Below are positions 1 through 11,628 of a stretch of 64,000 nt of DNA, one piece after another (position 1 is the first letter of the stretch; every line of letters begins with the position of its first letter). The position numbers and the translations under genes are program-made. Source of the DNA: Chenopodium formosanum (taxonomy: Eukaryota; Streptophyta; Magnoliopsida; Caryophyllales; Amaranthaceae); assembly GCA_024500155.1 (NCBI GenBank), contig CM044874.1, forward strand, positions 809,001-873,000, written 5' to 3'. Under the pieces are notes generated by a model. The model ran no database searches, was not told where the DNA came from, and saw only the letters and a program-made list of their open reading frames with translations.

Positions 1-565
1 TAAGGGAAACATAAATACTTGTATAACCTAAGCCCTACTACTTAAATTCTATTCCAATATTGAGAACAGCCAGGCCAAAATTCAGCTGATATCACTGCCT
101 AGCAATTAGCTAACCCAACAATCTAAACTTAGGCTTCATTGTCTCTGAGTATGCTGTAATCGGAATTCAACATATCTACATGCAAACTGCCGCGATATAT
201 TTAGACAACTAGACTTGTGTGGATCCTCAAAAATCCATAATCAAGTCCATTCTGTAATATCAGCAGCCTTAAGTCACCATGAAGTACAGAAACCTAGCAG
301 CCTTCAGTCACCATGAAGTACAGGAAAAAAAAACATATGTGCCTGCCCTTCGGTGTCACTGAAATTCGACCTCATACTAATGAACTTGACATCATAATAC
401 TCATTTCAAGGACTTCAATGGTAACAATTTACAGAGTATTAGACTATTGAAATTTTCTTGTCACGATAATTCTCCATTCTCCAATACCATAACAAGATCG
501 ACATGATAGCATGAAAATGAAGTTCGTCACACTAATTAACATAAACAACAATTAGCCAAACAATC
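1..565. other. 3' flank of the F-box gene
   Basis: No coding sequence is visible. The stretch is AT-rich and probably contains the 3' UTR of the minus-strand F-box gene. The only structure I see is a 28-bp direct repeat (262-289 and 296-323, one mismatch) beginning AGCAGCCTT and ending GAAGTACAG, with a period of 34 bp. Confidence 0.5.
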
Positions 566-2260
566 TCAAACTCCCCATATGGAAATCCTATCAAGTGAGT
601 CAACTTCATATGTGAGGCGTTTATTGATCTGAACATCACAAGTCTTGGAGGCTCTAGTAAACGCCAATAACTTCTGTAAAACTTCAACATTCATGTCATT
701 CAAACCAAAGCCAATCCACATAAACTCTAAAACTTGGGCATTGTTCAGCAAATACTCTACTACTTGTAACTCGTCTTCATTTCCTTCGAAACAAAGGATT
801 CCAATTTCCTTGAGGTGTTCCAACAGACAATTAGGGACGATGTCTGGCGGAGACCACTGGTATATTTCATCATTTATATCCTCCTGAAAATTGTAAGAGA
901 TAGCAATTAATAAGATATGGAGTTTTTTTTTTAAATAATTATTTTTATTAATCATACTCGAGACGCTGCCACTCACCAAATCCAAAATAAGAACCTCCAA
1001 GCAAGGGGCGCTATGGAGAACTTTTGAAAAGCAGGTCCAACCCGAGAAAGGACTTAAATGCATAATCAGCGTTTTTAAATTTGGAAATGTTGGCCAGGTG
1101 TATCTGAGAGTTGATCCGAGAGCCTTCACAGAGAGTAAATATAATTTGAAGGATGTAATTCAATTGAAAAACAGCATACAAATATCATAAAACCAAATAT
1201 TTTTTGTAACAAGCAAAAACTAAGTTCAGAATATAACCATGAAGCACTGATGTCTAGATACCATAAGAGTATGAGGATATAATGAAGAGAAGAAACTTAC
1301 ACCTAAAGTATTCCACTTCAATATCAAGTTTTCAGCAGCAGCAACTCCCTTTAACAGTTCAAGGAGGCGGTTAATATGTTCAGGACCTAAAATAGTAAGA
1401 CTGAAGGCACAATAATTGACTTCAACAATATAGACCCGTACTAAATTTTTCAGCACATACCGAGATAATGAGTCATCTTCTATGGAGAGGCGTTCAAGAT
1501 TGGGTGTATTGAGAGTAATAGTAAACTCATTTCCACATGAGCCTCCCTCATATTTCAGCCCCAAGTTCAATTTTCTTAAGGTAGAACTAGAAACATCAAT
1601 TTTTAGCACTTTTGGGGAATCCAGGTAGCCTAATAAATCCAGTTCTTCTAGCACTGGGCAGCAAGACAAGAGTTGGTTTACAACATCAATGTGATCAGGG
1701 AATATAACATCAATATCAAGTAACTTGAGAAAAGGAAAACAAACAACTGACTCTGGTATATGAATATCAAAACATGATTTAAGTTTCAGAGTTACTAATG
1801 TGTTGCAAGAAAGAATGAATTGTGCTAAGGGGCGTTCTGGTAACTCGTAAAAGTATTTGTTGATCCATAATTGTAATTTTTCCAATTTGTGGTTTAATAC
1901 ACAGCCAATCCATGCATTTAGACGAGATAAGTCTATTGCACTAGGACACGCAAGGTCAAATGCTTGGAAGTTTGTAGAACTGCAATTTTGAAGCACATGC
2001 TCTACAAGATTTGAAAATTTATCAGGATCAGCATTAGCACCACGCAAACTAATACGAGTTATGCCTTTCCAAAGATACCTCCACCTTGAAGACAAAACGC
2101 TAGTTTTAACTGCTTCTTCTGTTTCAAGGAAAGAAAGTATCTGAGCAATTACATGATCTGGCAAATCACTTATTCTGTCTTCTTGTTCCACAACTTCCTT
2201 GTTGTAACTTCCTTTCTGTATAAAGGGTCTCTTTTGTAGGCTCTTTAGTTCAGAATCCAT
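566..2260 (-). CDS. F-box/FBD/LRR-repeat protein
   Basis: Three exons joined by GT-AG introns in phase 0: 2260-1301, 1123-977 and 883-566, giving 474 aa. Residues about 28-70 (motif DRISDLPDHVIAQILSFL, then SVLSSRWRYLW) form a clear F-box, which in this family binds the SKP1 subunit of an SCF ubiquitin ligase. Degenerate leucine-rich repeats follow (VCFPFLKLLDIDVIF, CPVLEELDLLG). The last exon carries an FBD-type end (LKEIGILCFEGNEDELQVVE). A target protein cannot be inferred. The start ATG is preceded by an acceptor-like TTTTTAG about 20 nt upstream, suggesting an intron in the 5' UTR. Family assignment is firm. The exact 3' exon pairing is inferred from phase and splice sites. Plant genomes hold hundreds of such genes, so orthology is not claimed. 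Confidence 0.85.
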
Positions 2261-3130
2261 TATTAACGTTTAATGCCTAAAAATAATTCATCACAATTAG
2301 ATTGAGCAGCAAAAACGCTCAAATTAGACCATAACAGCAACACTGAGACAACAACCGTAAAGTACAAATAATAAAGATCAATAGAACAGAACAACAGATA
2401 CATACATAGGAAATCAAGATTATAATAATGACAATCTTCTACTTCATTTGAACAAGAAATTGGCTGGCATAACAACAATATCAAAGAGGCTACCAAACGC
2501 AATAACAAATGATTCATTCAACGCCTTTTATCGAGCATCAATACAAACTACAGGACAACTAAAACGATTTTCATTGAGAGAAGGATCAATGTTGATACTC
2601 TTTTCTCATTTTTCAAAGGGAAACTCAGAACTACTAATCATCTAAACTCGGCAGCAAATTGAAACAACTCGACCCATCTAAATCATGAATGCATGATAGC
2701 TCATTAGACTCCTCAAATTAACAATCAAAACAAAATTAAATCAAGAAACCAAAAAAAAGCATAGATTCATCATCAATCATTTTAAGAAATCTATTGAGGA
2801 ATCCACAAATTGGCAATCAGAACAAATAGATTTCTAAGACTATGAAACAATCGACACATTAAATCAAGAAATAAAAATGAATTAAGTGTTGTGTCCTTGC
2901 ATTTAAACAAATTATTGTGCTCTTCAAACTAAAACCCTAACTAATTCCCCTAGAAATGAAAAGGGTACTAATCACAGCAAGGTTAAATCCAGATGAATTA
3001 GTAACAATAAAATACAATGAAAAGCAAAGTTGAAGAAAAGTACCTGGTAATTGACGAATTAAGATGGAATTAGGGTTTAAGAGAATTGGGAAAGTAAACA
3101 ATTGAATTAGTAACAATTTCGCGCCATTTG
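2261..3130 (-). other. probable 5' UTR with intron of the F-box gene
   Basis: On the minus strand an exon-like leader around 3130-3043 ends CCAG followed by GTACTT, a plausible donor. A TTTTTAG acceptor lies just before the ATG at 2260. The roughly 770 bp between is AT-rich and has no conserved coding sequence. This is a splice-signal inference only. Confidence 0.45.
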
Positions 3131-3989
3131 CCGCCCTCTCATGTCTAATTAACCTTTACCAAATTAACTAATACTCCACATTTTTCCAAACTTATATTTT
3201 CACTTATGTTCACAATTATTTGAAAATTAAAAACTACTGGTATGACTACAAATGCATTTTTATACAGTTTATCTAGTCATTATTTGGAACGTTGTTGAAT
3301 TCGTAGGGAAATAAATTTTTGCTACAATGTTTACAAATGCTCCTAATGACTAGATATGGTCATACCTTATGCCTAACCTGCATATTTTGGACGTAAGCTC
3401 GTTCAACTTTCGGCTCACTAAATGTGTCATGTTTAGCTTTTTTTCAAAAGTGTTGCTTAGTACTAAAGTGTCACTAATCTCATTATTATTGCGCAGTGTA
3501 CAATATATTAAACTTTGACTAATTATTTATTACTCGTATCAGTTTGTTATCACCCATGTGATAAGCATTTAAGTCTCATAGATAATAAAAAATTCCTACC
3601 ATCCTATGAGATAGATGAATTTCCTTTATTAGGTGAAAAAATTCAAAAGAGTACACCTCTTGGACCATGTTACACTACATGTACAAATTAGTTTAAGAAC
3701 ATGGGAAGTGACAAAAACAGCTTTGTTGACGCACGTAAAAAAGGGCCAAAGGGGAGTTCGTTCATGCCAAGACAACATTGTTATAGTTGCCCCAAACCAA
3801 TTCAAGAGCATCTCAGTTTATCTGATGATTGTATTTTTATAATATCTATCTATTTATACTTTATGTGTTCGTTCATGCCAACACAAATATGCATAGATGT
3901 CTTACCATCTAATCCATATATTAATGATGCTTTTATACTCCACTCATAAATATATAAGTATATGGATTGGATGGAAATCTGAACTTTTA
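3131..3989. other. AT-rich intergenic DNA upstream of the F-box gene
   Basis: Holds the presumed promoter of the minus-strand F-box gene. Short open frames at 3629-3949 overlap on both strands, lack codon structure and match nothing I recognise. I see no RNA gene here. Confidence 0.4.
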
Positions 3990-4106
3990 GGGCCTGTTCT
4001 CATACATTTATTTTCAGTTCAGTTCAGCTCCTAATTTCCTTCTCTTATAAAATATTCATTTCACTTCAGTTCATTTCAGCTAATTTCAGTCTATTAGAAC
4101 AGACCC
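3990..4106. mobile_element. Tourist-like MITE, copy 1
   Basis: Begins GGGCCTGTTCTCATAC and ends AGAACAGACCC, flanked on both sides by TTA (3987-3989 and 4107-4109). That is the 3-bp target duplication expected of PIF/Harbinger-type MITEs. The arms are degenerate TTCAG repeats around a core reading CTCCTAATTTCCTTCTCTTA. Confidence 0.8.
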
Positions 4107-4451
4107 TTAATAACTGCAATTCTTTAAAAAAAAATCGATCCTATTATTTGCCAATTATACTAATCGAGGTAATACATACAAGCAAGAAAAATTAACTACT
4201 CCGTATTGTTATAAATTAATTTTAGTTATTTAATTATTTCAATAATAATTATGTCTTTATTTTCATTATATTATTACAAATTATAAACAACAGACATGTT
4301 TATATAATTTTTTTTTTTTGACAGGAACACATTTGTATATTTAATCAATAATTTTTTTCATAAATAATTTATTCAAAAGTTTAATGAAAAACTATTATAA
4401 ATTATAAGCAATAATGATAATTAAGTAATAAAGAATGAACATGTCTATACT

Positions 4452-5265
4452 CAGTGGCGGACCCAGCCTTGGTCCTGCTAGGTCACGTGACCTAGCAAAA
4501 AAAAAAAAAAAAAAAAAAACTTTTTTTTATAAAAAATGGCACCCATTTGAAAATAAGATATAAAGATTATTTTTGTTATTATTTAACAATACAAACTTGT
4601 AGTATAGTGGTTGGAGGGATTGAGTTCGAGCATTGATACTTGCAATTTTTGTATTCCTTATCTTTTTTTTTCCATTCCTATGGTTATGTGATTTATTGAT
4701 TTTCATGTGATTATTTGATTTTTTTTTTCCCCTTCTTTTTTCATTTAATTCATTGTAGCAGTATTAGCTAGTAATAAATTTTTTTTTCTTTTTTTGTTTT
4801 TTTTTGTTTTCCTTTTAAAATGATTATGAACTTATGGCTATTTGATTATCATGTGATTAATTTGATTATCCTTCAATGTTGTTATATTTTGTGTTGTTAA
4901 GACATTACATTGAGTGGTTTTAGTGTTGTATATATTATATTTGTATAATTAAATTGGATTTTTTTTTTTTTTTTTTTTTTTTGTAAAAAAAATATTAACT
5001 CATTGGGTATATAATAGACAAGTTGCAAAAAGATTGAATTAATCTATTTTTTATAATATTGGATTTAGTAATTAAATTGAAATTGTGACTTAATTTTCTT
5101 AAAAAACATATGATAAAACAAGTTTCTTTAGTCCCAATATACATCCTCCTCCTCCACAAAATCATCCTCTATCACAAAATTCATCCACCTTCGGTATGCG
5201 GTCGATGGGTGATGATCGATAGGTAACAGTGACCCAGTACCTTAAAAATCCTGGATCCGCCACTG
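4452..5265. mobile_element. hAT-type non-autonomous element (MITE)
   Basis: An 814-bp element with terminal inverted repeats CAGTGGCGGACCCAG (left) and CTGGATCCGCCACTG (right). It is flanked by a perfect 8-bp target duplication TCTATACT (4444-4451 and 5266-5273), diagnostic of hAT transposition. It has no transposase reading frame. Near the left end is a perfect palindrome GGTCACGTGACC. The interior is dominated by poly(A), poly(T) and AT-rich sequence. Confidence 0.88.
4598..4640 (+). repeat. tRNA-like A/B-box stretch (possible SINE relic)
   Basis: TAGTATAGTGG resembles a pol III A box, and GAGTTCGAGC about 20 bp later resembles a B box. Both lie inside the hAT MITE. There is no cloverleaf and the A/B spacing is shorter than in a tRNA gene, so at most this is a SINE or tRNA relic. 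Confidence 0.3.
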
Positions 5266-5540
5266 TCTATACTATTCAATTACAAATTTACAAGTGTTCA
5301 AAAAAAAAAAAAAAAAAAGAAAAGAAAAAACAGAGCATTGCCTGGGCCATATACTAGATACTTCTTAAATTACGTAATACGAAGTAGTTGTTATCTTATA
5401 CTATGTATATAGGCTTGATTTTTTTGTTGTCTTACCATGTCATCTAATCCAAGACAAATGAATCAACTTTGTAAAATATTTTTCCCACATTGAATTGGTA
5501 CTGTTTAGTCTAACGCGTATGACTTATCACGTATGTTATT

Positions 5541-6261
5541 GAATCATTGGTTCCTCTCGTACTAGGTTGAATTACCATTGCGACACTGTCATCAGTAGGG
5601 CAAAACTAACCTGTCTCATGACGGTCTAAACCAGCTCACGTTCCCTATTGGTGGATGAACAATCTAACACTTGGTGAATTCTGCTTCACAATGATAGGAA
5701 GAGACGACATTGAAGGATAAAAAGCAACGTCACTATGAATGCTTGGCTGCCACAAGCCAGTTATCCCTATGGTAACTTTCCTGATACCTCTAACTTTAAA
5801 TTCAAAAGGTCTAAAGGATCGTTAGGCCACACTTTCACGGTTTGTATTTGTACTGAAAATCATAATCAAACAAGCTTTTACCCTACTATTCCACACGAGA
5901 TTTCTGTTCTCGTTGAGCTCATCTTAGGATACCTGCATTATCTTTTAACAGATGTGCCGCCCAGCCGAACTCCCCACCTGACAATGTTCTCTGCCCGGTT
6001 CGGCCCGCAAAGCGGACCTTAGGTCTAAAAGGAGGGGCATTGCCCTGCTTTCGACTCACGGAGTAAGTAAAATAACGTTAAAAGTAGTGGTATTTCACTT
6101 GTGCCAAAAGCTCCCACTTATCCTACACCTCTCAAGCCATTTCATAGAGTCGGACTAGAGTCAAGCTCAAAAGGGTCTTCTTTCCCCGCTGAGTCTCTGA
6201 CTCTGCCAAACCCCGTTCATTCCCTTGGTCGTGGTTTCGCTAGATAGTAGACAGGGGCAGT

Positions 6262-6332
<71 letters not shown>

Positions 6333-6352
6333 GTAGTTACTCCCGTCGTTTA
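5541..6352 (-). pseudogene. 25S rRNA fragment (internal 3' part), antisense, degenerate
   Basis: The plus strand reads as the reverse complement of plant 25S rRNA. It starts just outside the sarcin-ricin loop (CCTCTCGTACTAGG near 5552) and runs toward the 5' side of the molecule (GATGACGAGGCATTTGGCTA near 6301). Scattered substitutions, many C/T or G/A type, and small indels show it is not a functional rRNA gene. It covers about 810 nt. At its right end a 17-bp block, TAATCCATTCATGCGCG, from 6273-6289 is repeated at 6351-6367 before homology is lost. There is no 18S, 5.8S or ITS beside it. The rest of the 3' end of 25S lies 13 kb away at 19038-19384. Confidence 0.92.
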
Positions 6353-6443
6353 ATCCATTCATGCGCGACATGTTGCATGTGATGCGACTGTTGCTTACTG
6401 GCTGAGCGATGGGTTTATCACCATGGTTTTCTTAGCTACAAGA

Positions 6444-9400
6444 TGTAATACCCCGTATTTTTATACGTATTTTATTCGGATTTTTCACCAAATACCACTA
6501 AGTTAAAGCTTAATTCACCATATACCATAGAAAACTTTCTAATACACCGCATAACCTTCAGTTTAACTAAAATGTCACAACATGCCATTTCCTTTAACTC
6601 AGTTAGTCATTAACGTTAATTGTGCCACATGGCAGCTTATAATTGGTTCTTATTAATATTCTTTATTTAATTAACTAACTTTAGAGAAATTATTTTAATT
6701 TTTTTTAAAAAAAAAACACCACCACCTTAGCCACCGCCGCCACTAGCCTAGCCCTGACCCTACCCCCAGCTGGGCGGCGATCGTCCCCCCTCCCCGCCGG
6801 TGAAATTCCCGACCCCAGCCACCTTTCCCTCCGGAATTCCCTGCCACCACCTGCGAGTTCCCCTATCCCTCTCGAATTCCCAAGCACCACCTACGAATTC
6901 CCCTTTACCTCCCGAAATCTCCAGCCACCACCTTCGCGCGGCAGCCTAAATCCACTCCCACACGTCGCCGCCACCCAACTTGTCGAAAACCACCACCTCG
7001 AAACCCTAAAACACCAAAATCGAAACCCTAGATTTTGGTTTTAGGATTTTGACATATGTGGTGGTTTAGTTTGGGGTGGAAATGGCACCAAGAGGGGCGA
7101 AATTGATTCGTCGGCGCGGGGGAGGGTGGTTTGGGCGCTGACCGATGGTTAGCGAAGGGTTCTTCGAGGGAGATGGGCTGTTTCGCGACCGGTGGTTCGA
7201 TTGTTCTTTTAGGATTTCGCCGGTGGTTCAAGAGAAAGGGAGTACGACGGCCCGACGGGGGTATTCTCGTCGAATTTCAAGTCAGTGCGGGGGTTGTGGT
7301 CGGAATTCGGCGCCAGCGCAAGGGTTATGGTCGAGTTTTTCGCCGACCGGTGGTGGCTGGCTAGGTGGAGGGACGTGGGTGGCTGGAGGGACGGTGGTGG
7401 CTGGCTGGAGGGACGTGGGTGGCTGGGTTTTTTTCTTTTTCTTTTTTTCTTTTAGTTTTTTTAATTAAATTATATAATTATTTTAAAATTAAGTAATTTA
7501 AAAGGGAACCAATCATATGTTGCCACGTGGCCTTATTAGCCTTAATGACTAACGGTGTTAACGTCCGTTAGTCATTAATGGCATGTTGTGACATTTTAGT
7601 TAAACTGAAGGTTATACGGTGTATTAGAAAGTTTTCTATGGTATATGGTGAATTAAGCTTTAACTCAGTGGTATTTGGTGAAAAATCCGTATTTTATTTA
7701 ACATATATACACTTTATACGTATTTTATTTAATATATATAAATTTTATAAGGGTATTTAAATAATTCTAGCATTTTAATTATGATGTTTTAATTATTTAT
7801 CCCATGTAAATTGGGAATATTTTACAAAAGGAAAGGTTGTCTAATTAATTAATTAATAGAAGTTGGGGTTTTATTTTAAGAAATTATGATTTTTAACAAG
7901 TTTTAGTAGGGAAGGGATTAGGAAAAACTAAAGGAGGAAAGTTTAGGGTAAAAGGGGAGATAGAGAAGGGGTATGAATATCCCTCTTATGAGGCAATTCA
8001 ACGTTGCCCAGAGTGGAGAAAACCCAAGGTAAACTTCTCTCCCTTTTCTCTTTATTTTTCTTTCTTTTTTTCTTTTTTCTCTCTCCTTCCCTTCCCCTCT
8101 TGCCGCGCACAGCCACCACCGGCAGCCACCACCACCACCGGTGGGCCGCCGGCCACCAGCACCAGCCGTTAGTAGCGGCGACCAGCGACAGTGGCGCCGG
8201 CCCCCGCTATCGGCAACCATGTTTCTCGAAAAAAAAGGGTTTTTTCTTTTTAAAATCAAATCTTTATTACCCAAAACTAATCTATGCTTTAGTCTAATTA
8301 TAAATTATGAGTTTGGAGATTTAATTTTGATGTTTGGTTATTGTAATTGTGTTAATTAATTTTCAGATTTGGTTTTTAATTAAAAAGCCCCAATTTTTGA
8401 AACCCTAGGTTCTTAATTCATGATTTATTGAAAGATTATGATGTATAATAGGGTAGACTTTTGTTTTAAGTGTTATAAAACCTAATTACAGCAAGTTTTA
8501 ATTGTAATAAAGTGCTGGAATTTTATGTAGAACACTTGATATTATGTTTCTTGAAGAAATTTTAATTACCCACTAATTGGGACTTAATTTATGGTGTTTT
8601 AAATATAATTTCAGCTTATTCTAATTAAATTATGAAGGGTTTTAAAATAGTATATATTGCTGGAAATTTGTTTAGAGTGGATATTAATACTCTATTATGG
8701 ATTTAATGTGTAGGAGACTTTAAAGTAAGCGATTTCTACTAGTCGTGGCAGTTTTAATAACGTACTCAAGATACGTACGCGTACTTAGCATATTTTGATG
8801 ATGTAGAATCATGTTAGGTTTGATTTCAATCAATTACAAGTAGTATCATGCTAAGGTTTATGTATGGAATTGTGAATTTATGGTGTTTGTGATTGAATTG
8901 TGAAGCATGAATTATTTGTGATGGTTATGGATTGGAAAATTATATTTTGGGCATGTTGTGTTTGAACCACATTTTTATTTATGGCATGTTAGAAGGCATG
9001 ATTAATTAAATTACATGTTTAATTATGTTTGGAATATTGAAAATGAATTTTATTATGGTTCAAATAATTTTTATTGATGCTTTAAGCATGAGGAAGGAGC
9101 TATATAAGTGTCTATGTACACAAGGAATAAATTGTATGTTGGTGCCTTTGTGCACTTAAGGTGTTTTTTAACACCGAGGGATAGGATTTTTGGCGCATTA
9201 TGCGTTTAAGGTGTCTTTGACACTGAGATAGAATTAAAAAGGGTTCAACAATAAATAATATGTGGTCACTAATTATTCAAGAATTAAATTGGTATGTTTG
9301 TTTGATTGAATAATTATTGTTGATTGACTTATTATGATTTGAGAGTCATCACCAAGTCTAATAATATGTAAATAACGTAAAGTGAAAGAGATTACGCACC

Positions 9401-10291
9401 AAAACTCTTGGAACGTATATACCTTGAGTATGAACAATGGGGGGAGTTATGGGGTTTTATATTTAACCATAACTTCTAATGGAGTACAGGACGCTGTATA
9501 TTCCTTTCTTTTTATTTATTATTATGCGCAGGAATTCCGCCACCTTTGTGTGGTTTTGTCGCTGGAACGGTTAGCTCCCGTGCCAGTTAACCTCAAATTT
9601 ATTTGGGGGAGGTTAGGAGGTGGAAACCCGTTCGATGCGTATTCATTGCAAAATGAATTAATTAGTGTCTAGTCATTGTGTTTTGTTGATTGGTGTGTGT
9701 GCTTGTGAACAGGTGCAATGAGGTAAGTGTGTGTTGATAGGTAAAAGCATGTTAGTGTGGCTAATTTACGCTTATGTACTCAGCTTTGCTGATTGTGTGT
9801 ATTTGTGTATTTGGCCATGTCTTTATCTTGGCCCTATGATAACCCATTTTTAATGGAGAGTAGTGGAAACAAGTAGAGATAAACTTTTCAGGTATTGAAG
9901 CATGATCATGATGGGGCATGAGTGAAGAGTGAATCCTACTAGTTTTCATTAGGTTACAAGGTGTTTTATGCTTTATTTATTTATGATATATTATGTGTGG
10001 ACTAACACAAAGGTTTGGTTTTGGGAACGGTTTTTGAATAAGGGCCTTTAATGGTTCCAAGTTGTAGTTTGATTTTATTTGACTTGTTCGTTTGGTTTTA
10101 AACTTTATTTTCGTTTGGTTACCTTTGGGTTGACTTGTTTAATCGGTTTTTAATTTTGAGTCTTCCGCTGTGTATCTTTGATAATTGCATTAGCCGTTTT
10201 CACGGTGGCGGTAATGTTTTAGTTATTCCTAAATCGTATTTTAAAAGAGTAGAATGGGTATTTAAAGGAAAGGAATTTCTAGGGTGTTACA
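6444..10291. mobile_element. solo LTR of an LTR retrotransposon
   Basis: Starts TGTAATACCCCG and ends AGGGTGTTACA, giving TG...CA ends with inverted TGTAAYACC. It is flanked by the 5-bp target duplication CAAGA (6439-6443 and 10292-10296). After subtracting the nested Mutator-like element the LTR is about 2.6 kb. I see no second LTR copy, primer-binding site, polypurine tract or gag/pol frame, so a solo LTR left by LTR-LTR recombination fits best. The ends resemble those of some Ty3/gypsy chromoviruses, but the family is not certain. Confidence 0.72.
6477..7689. mobile_element. Mutator-like element (MULE) nested in the solo LTR
   Basis: A 1213-bp element with long, near-identical inverted repeats of at least 115 bp: left CGGATTTTTCACCAAATACC, right GGTATTTGGTGAAAAATCCG. 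It has a perfect 9-bp target duplication TATTTTATT (6468-6476 and 7690-7698), typical of Mutator-type transposition. The terminal repeat itself contains three degenerate subrepeats of about 35 bp, each starting CACC and followed by an A-C-C motif. The interior, about 6717-7425, is strikingly GC-rich against AT-rich ends, as in elements that have captured host gene sequence. No transposase is present, and the small frames inside show no recognisable domain. Confidence 0.88.
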
Positions 10292-10296
10292 CAAGA

Positions 10297-11429
10297 CCTT
10301 TGTTTCCCTATGCCAAGAGCTATGAGCCACTATAGCCTAGCAACGCTCAAACATTTAGTTTTGACTCGACCAAGCCATAAGGTATCAAATCAACCATGAT
10401 GATCTATAATTAAACTTAATGCGATGAGAATGATGTTTGCCAATTTCAAACATCAAGTGTGCAATGCGCTTAGTCTAGGAAACCTGATAAATCCACCAAG
10501 AGTTCTCCAAAGTAGTAGAAATTTCAAACATCTTATTCAAATAATATTTAGTTAAATATTTAAATTTTAGTAAAAATAATTTCATTTCAATAAAAAAAAA
10601 GTTCGTTAAATATAAGTTTAGCAAAATTTGTTTTAATTAGTGAAAAATAGTTTAATTAGTAAAGAAACCAGATTTTAGAAAATGTAAAGAACAATTAAAG
10701 TTAAGTAGAAAAAATAATAATTTTAATAAATTTACTGCATCCGTTTAATAATAATTGACACTATTTGACCATCTTTTTTGCTATTATATAAAACTAATAT
10801 TTGGAATATCAAGTTTATGCTACCCTCCTTTTTTTTTTTAAAAAAAAAAAAAACGAGTTGATGCTATATCCGTCCCACAATAATGGACACATTAAATTTT
10901 TTTCAATATACATTTATTATGTTTGAGTATATTTATTTTATTTTATTAATGTAATAAAAATATATTTTGTAATAAAATATGCTCTTAGATACTTTGTATG
11001 TGCTAATATAAAATTTCATAATATTTTATTTTTAATAATTTTTATTTACATGTAATTATATAAAAAAGTCAAATTAATATATCGATATATGTGCAAAGTT
11101 ACACTATGTCTATTATTATTATTTTTTTTAATAGAACTATGTCTATTATTTTTGATACGAAGAGAGTATAATTAAAAACACGGTTGTACTTTCCTTCCAA
11201 AAAAAAAAAAACACAATTGTACACAGTAGGACGGAAGCCTATTATGTACACCCGGGGTTATTTGCTCAATCAATGAGCAAATAAGTAAAAATATTATTTA
11301 CTCATTATTGATTAAATAAGTAAATAACTGCGCGTGTATGATATAACCGGGACACCAGTGTGTATTTAACAAATTCTACTGTATGACCGTAATAGTAACA
11401 AAAATGAGCAAACGGGCAAAACTTGAAAA
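10297..11429. other. AT-rich intergenic DNA with a Stowaway-like remnant
   Basis: No genes. At about 10866-11170 the left end ATATCCGTCCCACAATAATG and the right end TTTGATACGAAGAGAGTATA form loose inverted ends, as in decayed Stowaway-type MITEs. The rest is A/T homopolymer-rich spacer. Confidence 0.4.
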
Positions 11430-11628
11430 AAAAAAGCCCACATTTTTTTATTATGTTAGATTGTAAATCCTTTTCGGCCCAGAAAAAACGAAAGCCCTCA
11501 ACTGAACAAAGTGTGTATAAAAACCAGCCACTTTGTCATTAGGGTTTTTCTTCAAGCTTTAAGCAGCAACAGAGTGAGAAAGAGAGCGCAGCAGCTGCTA
11601 GCAGGAAAACCCCTCTCATTCATCAACC
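11430..11628 (+). promoter_or_regulatory. promoter and leader of the eS1 gene
   Basis: Contains GGCCCA (11476-11481) and a second GCCCA at about 11436, both matching plant site II elements (TGGGCY). A TATA-like TATAAAAA lies at 11516-11523, and a telo-box in reverse (TTAGGGTTT, 11539-11547) lies between it and the ATG. Site II plus telo-box is the known arrangement in plant ribosomal-protein genes. The transcription start itself is inferred. Confidence 0.6.

Noticed and set aside
5735..6022. 95-codon open frame on the plus strand
   Set aside because: It is antisense 25S rRNA sequence; the frame is accidental.
6705..7468. Overlapping GC-rich frames on both strands as genes
   Set aside because: They lie inside a Mutator-like element, overlap on both strands and match no family; kept only as a possible captured sequence.
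9382..9672. 96-codon frame in the solo LTR
   Set aside because: No domain and no neighbouring gag/pol sequence; LTRs are non-coding.
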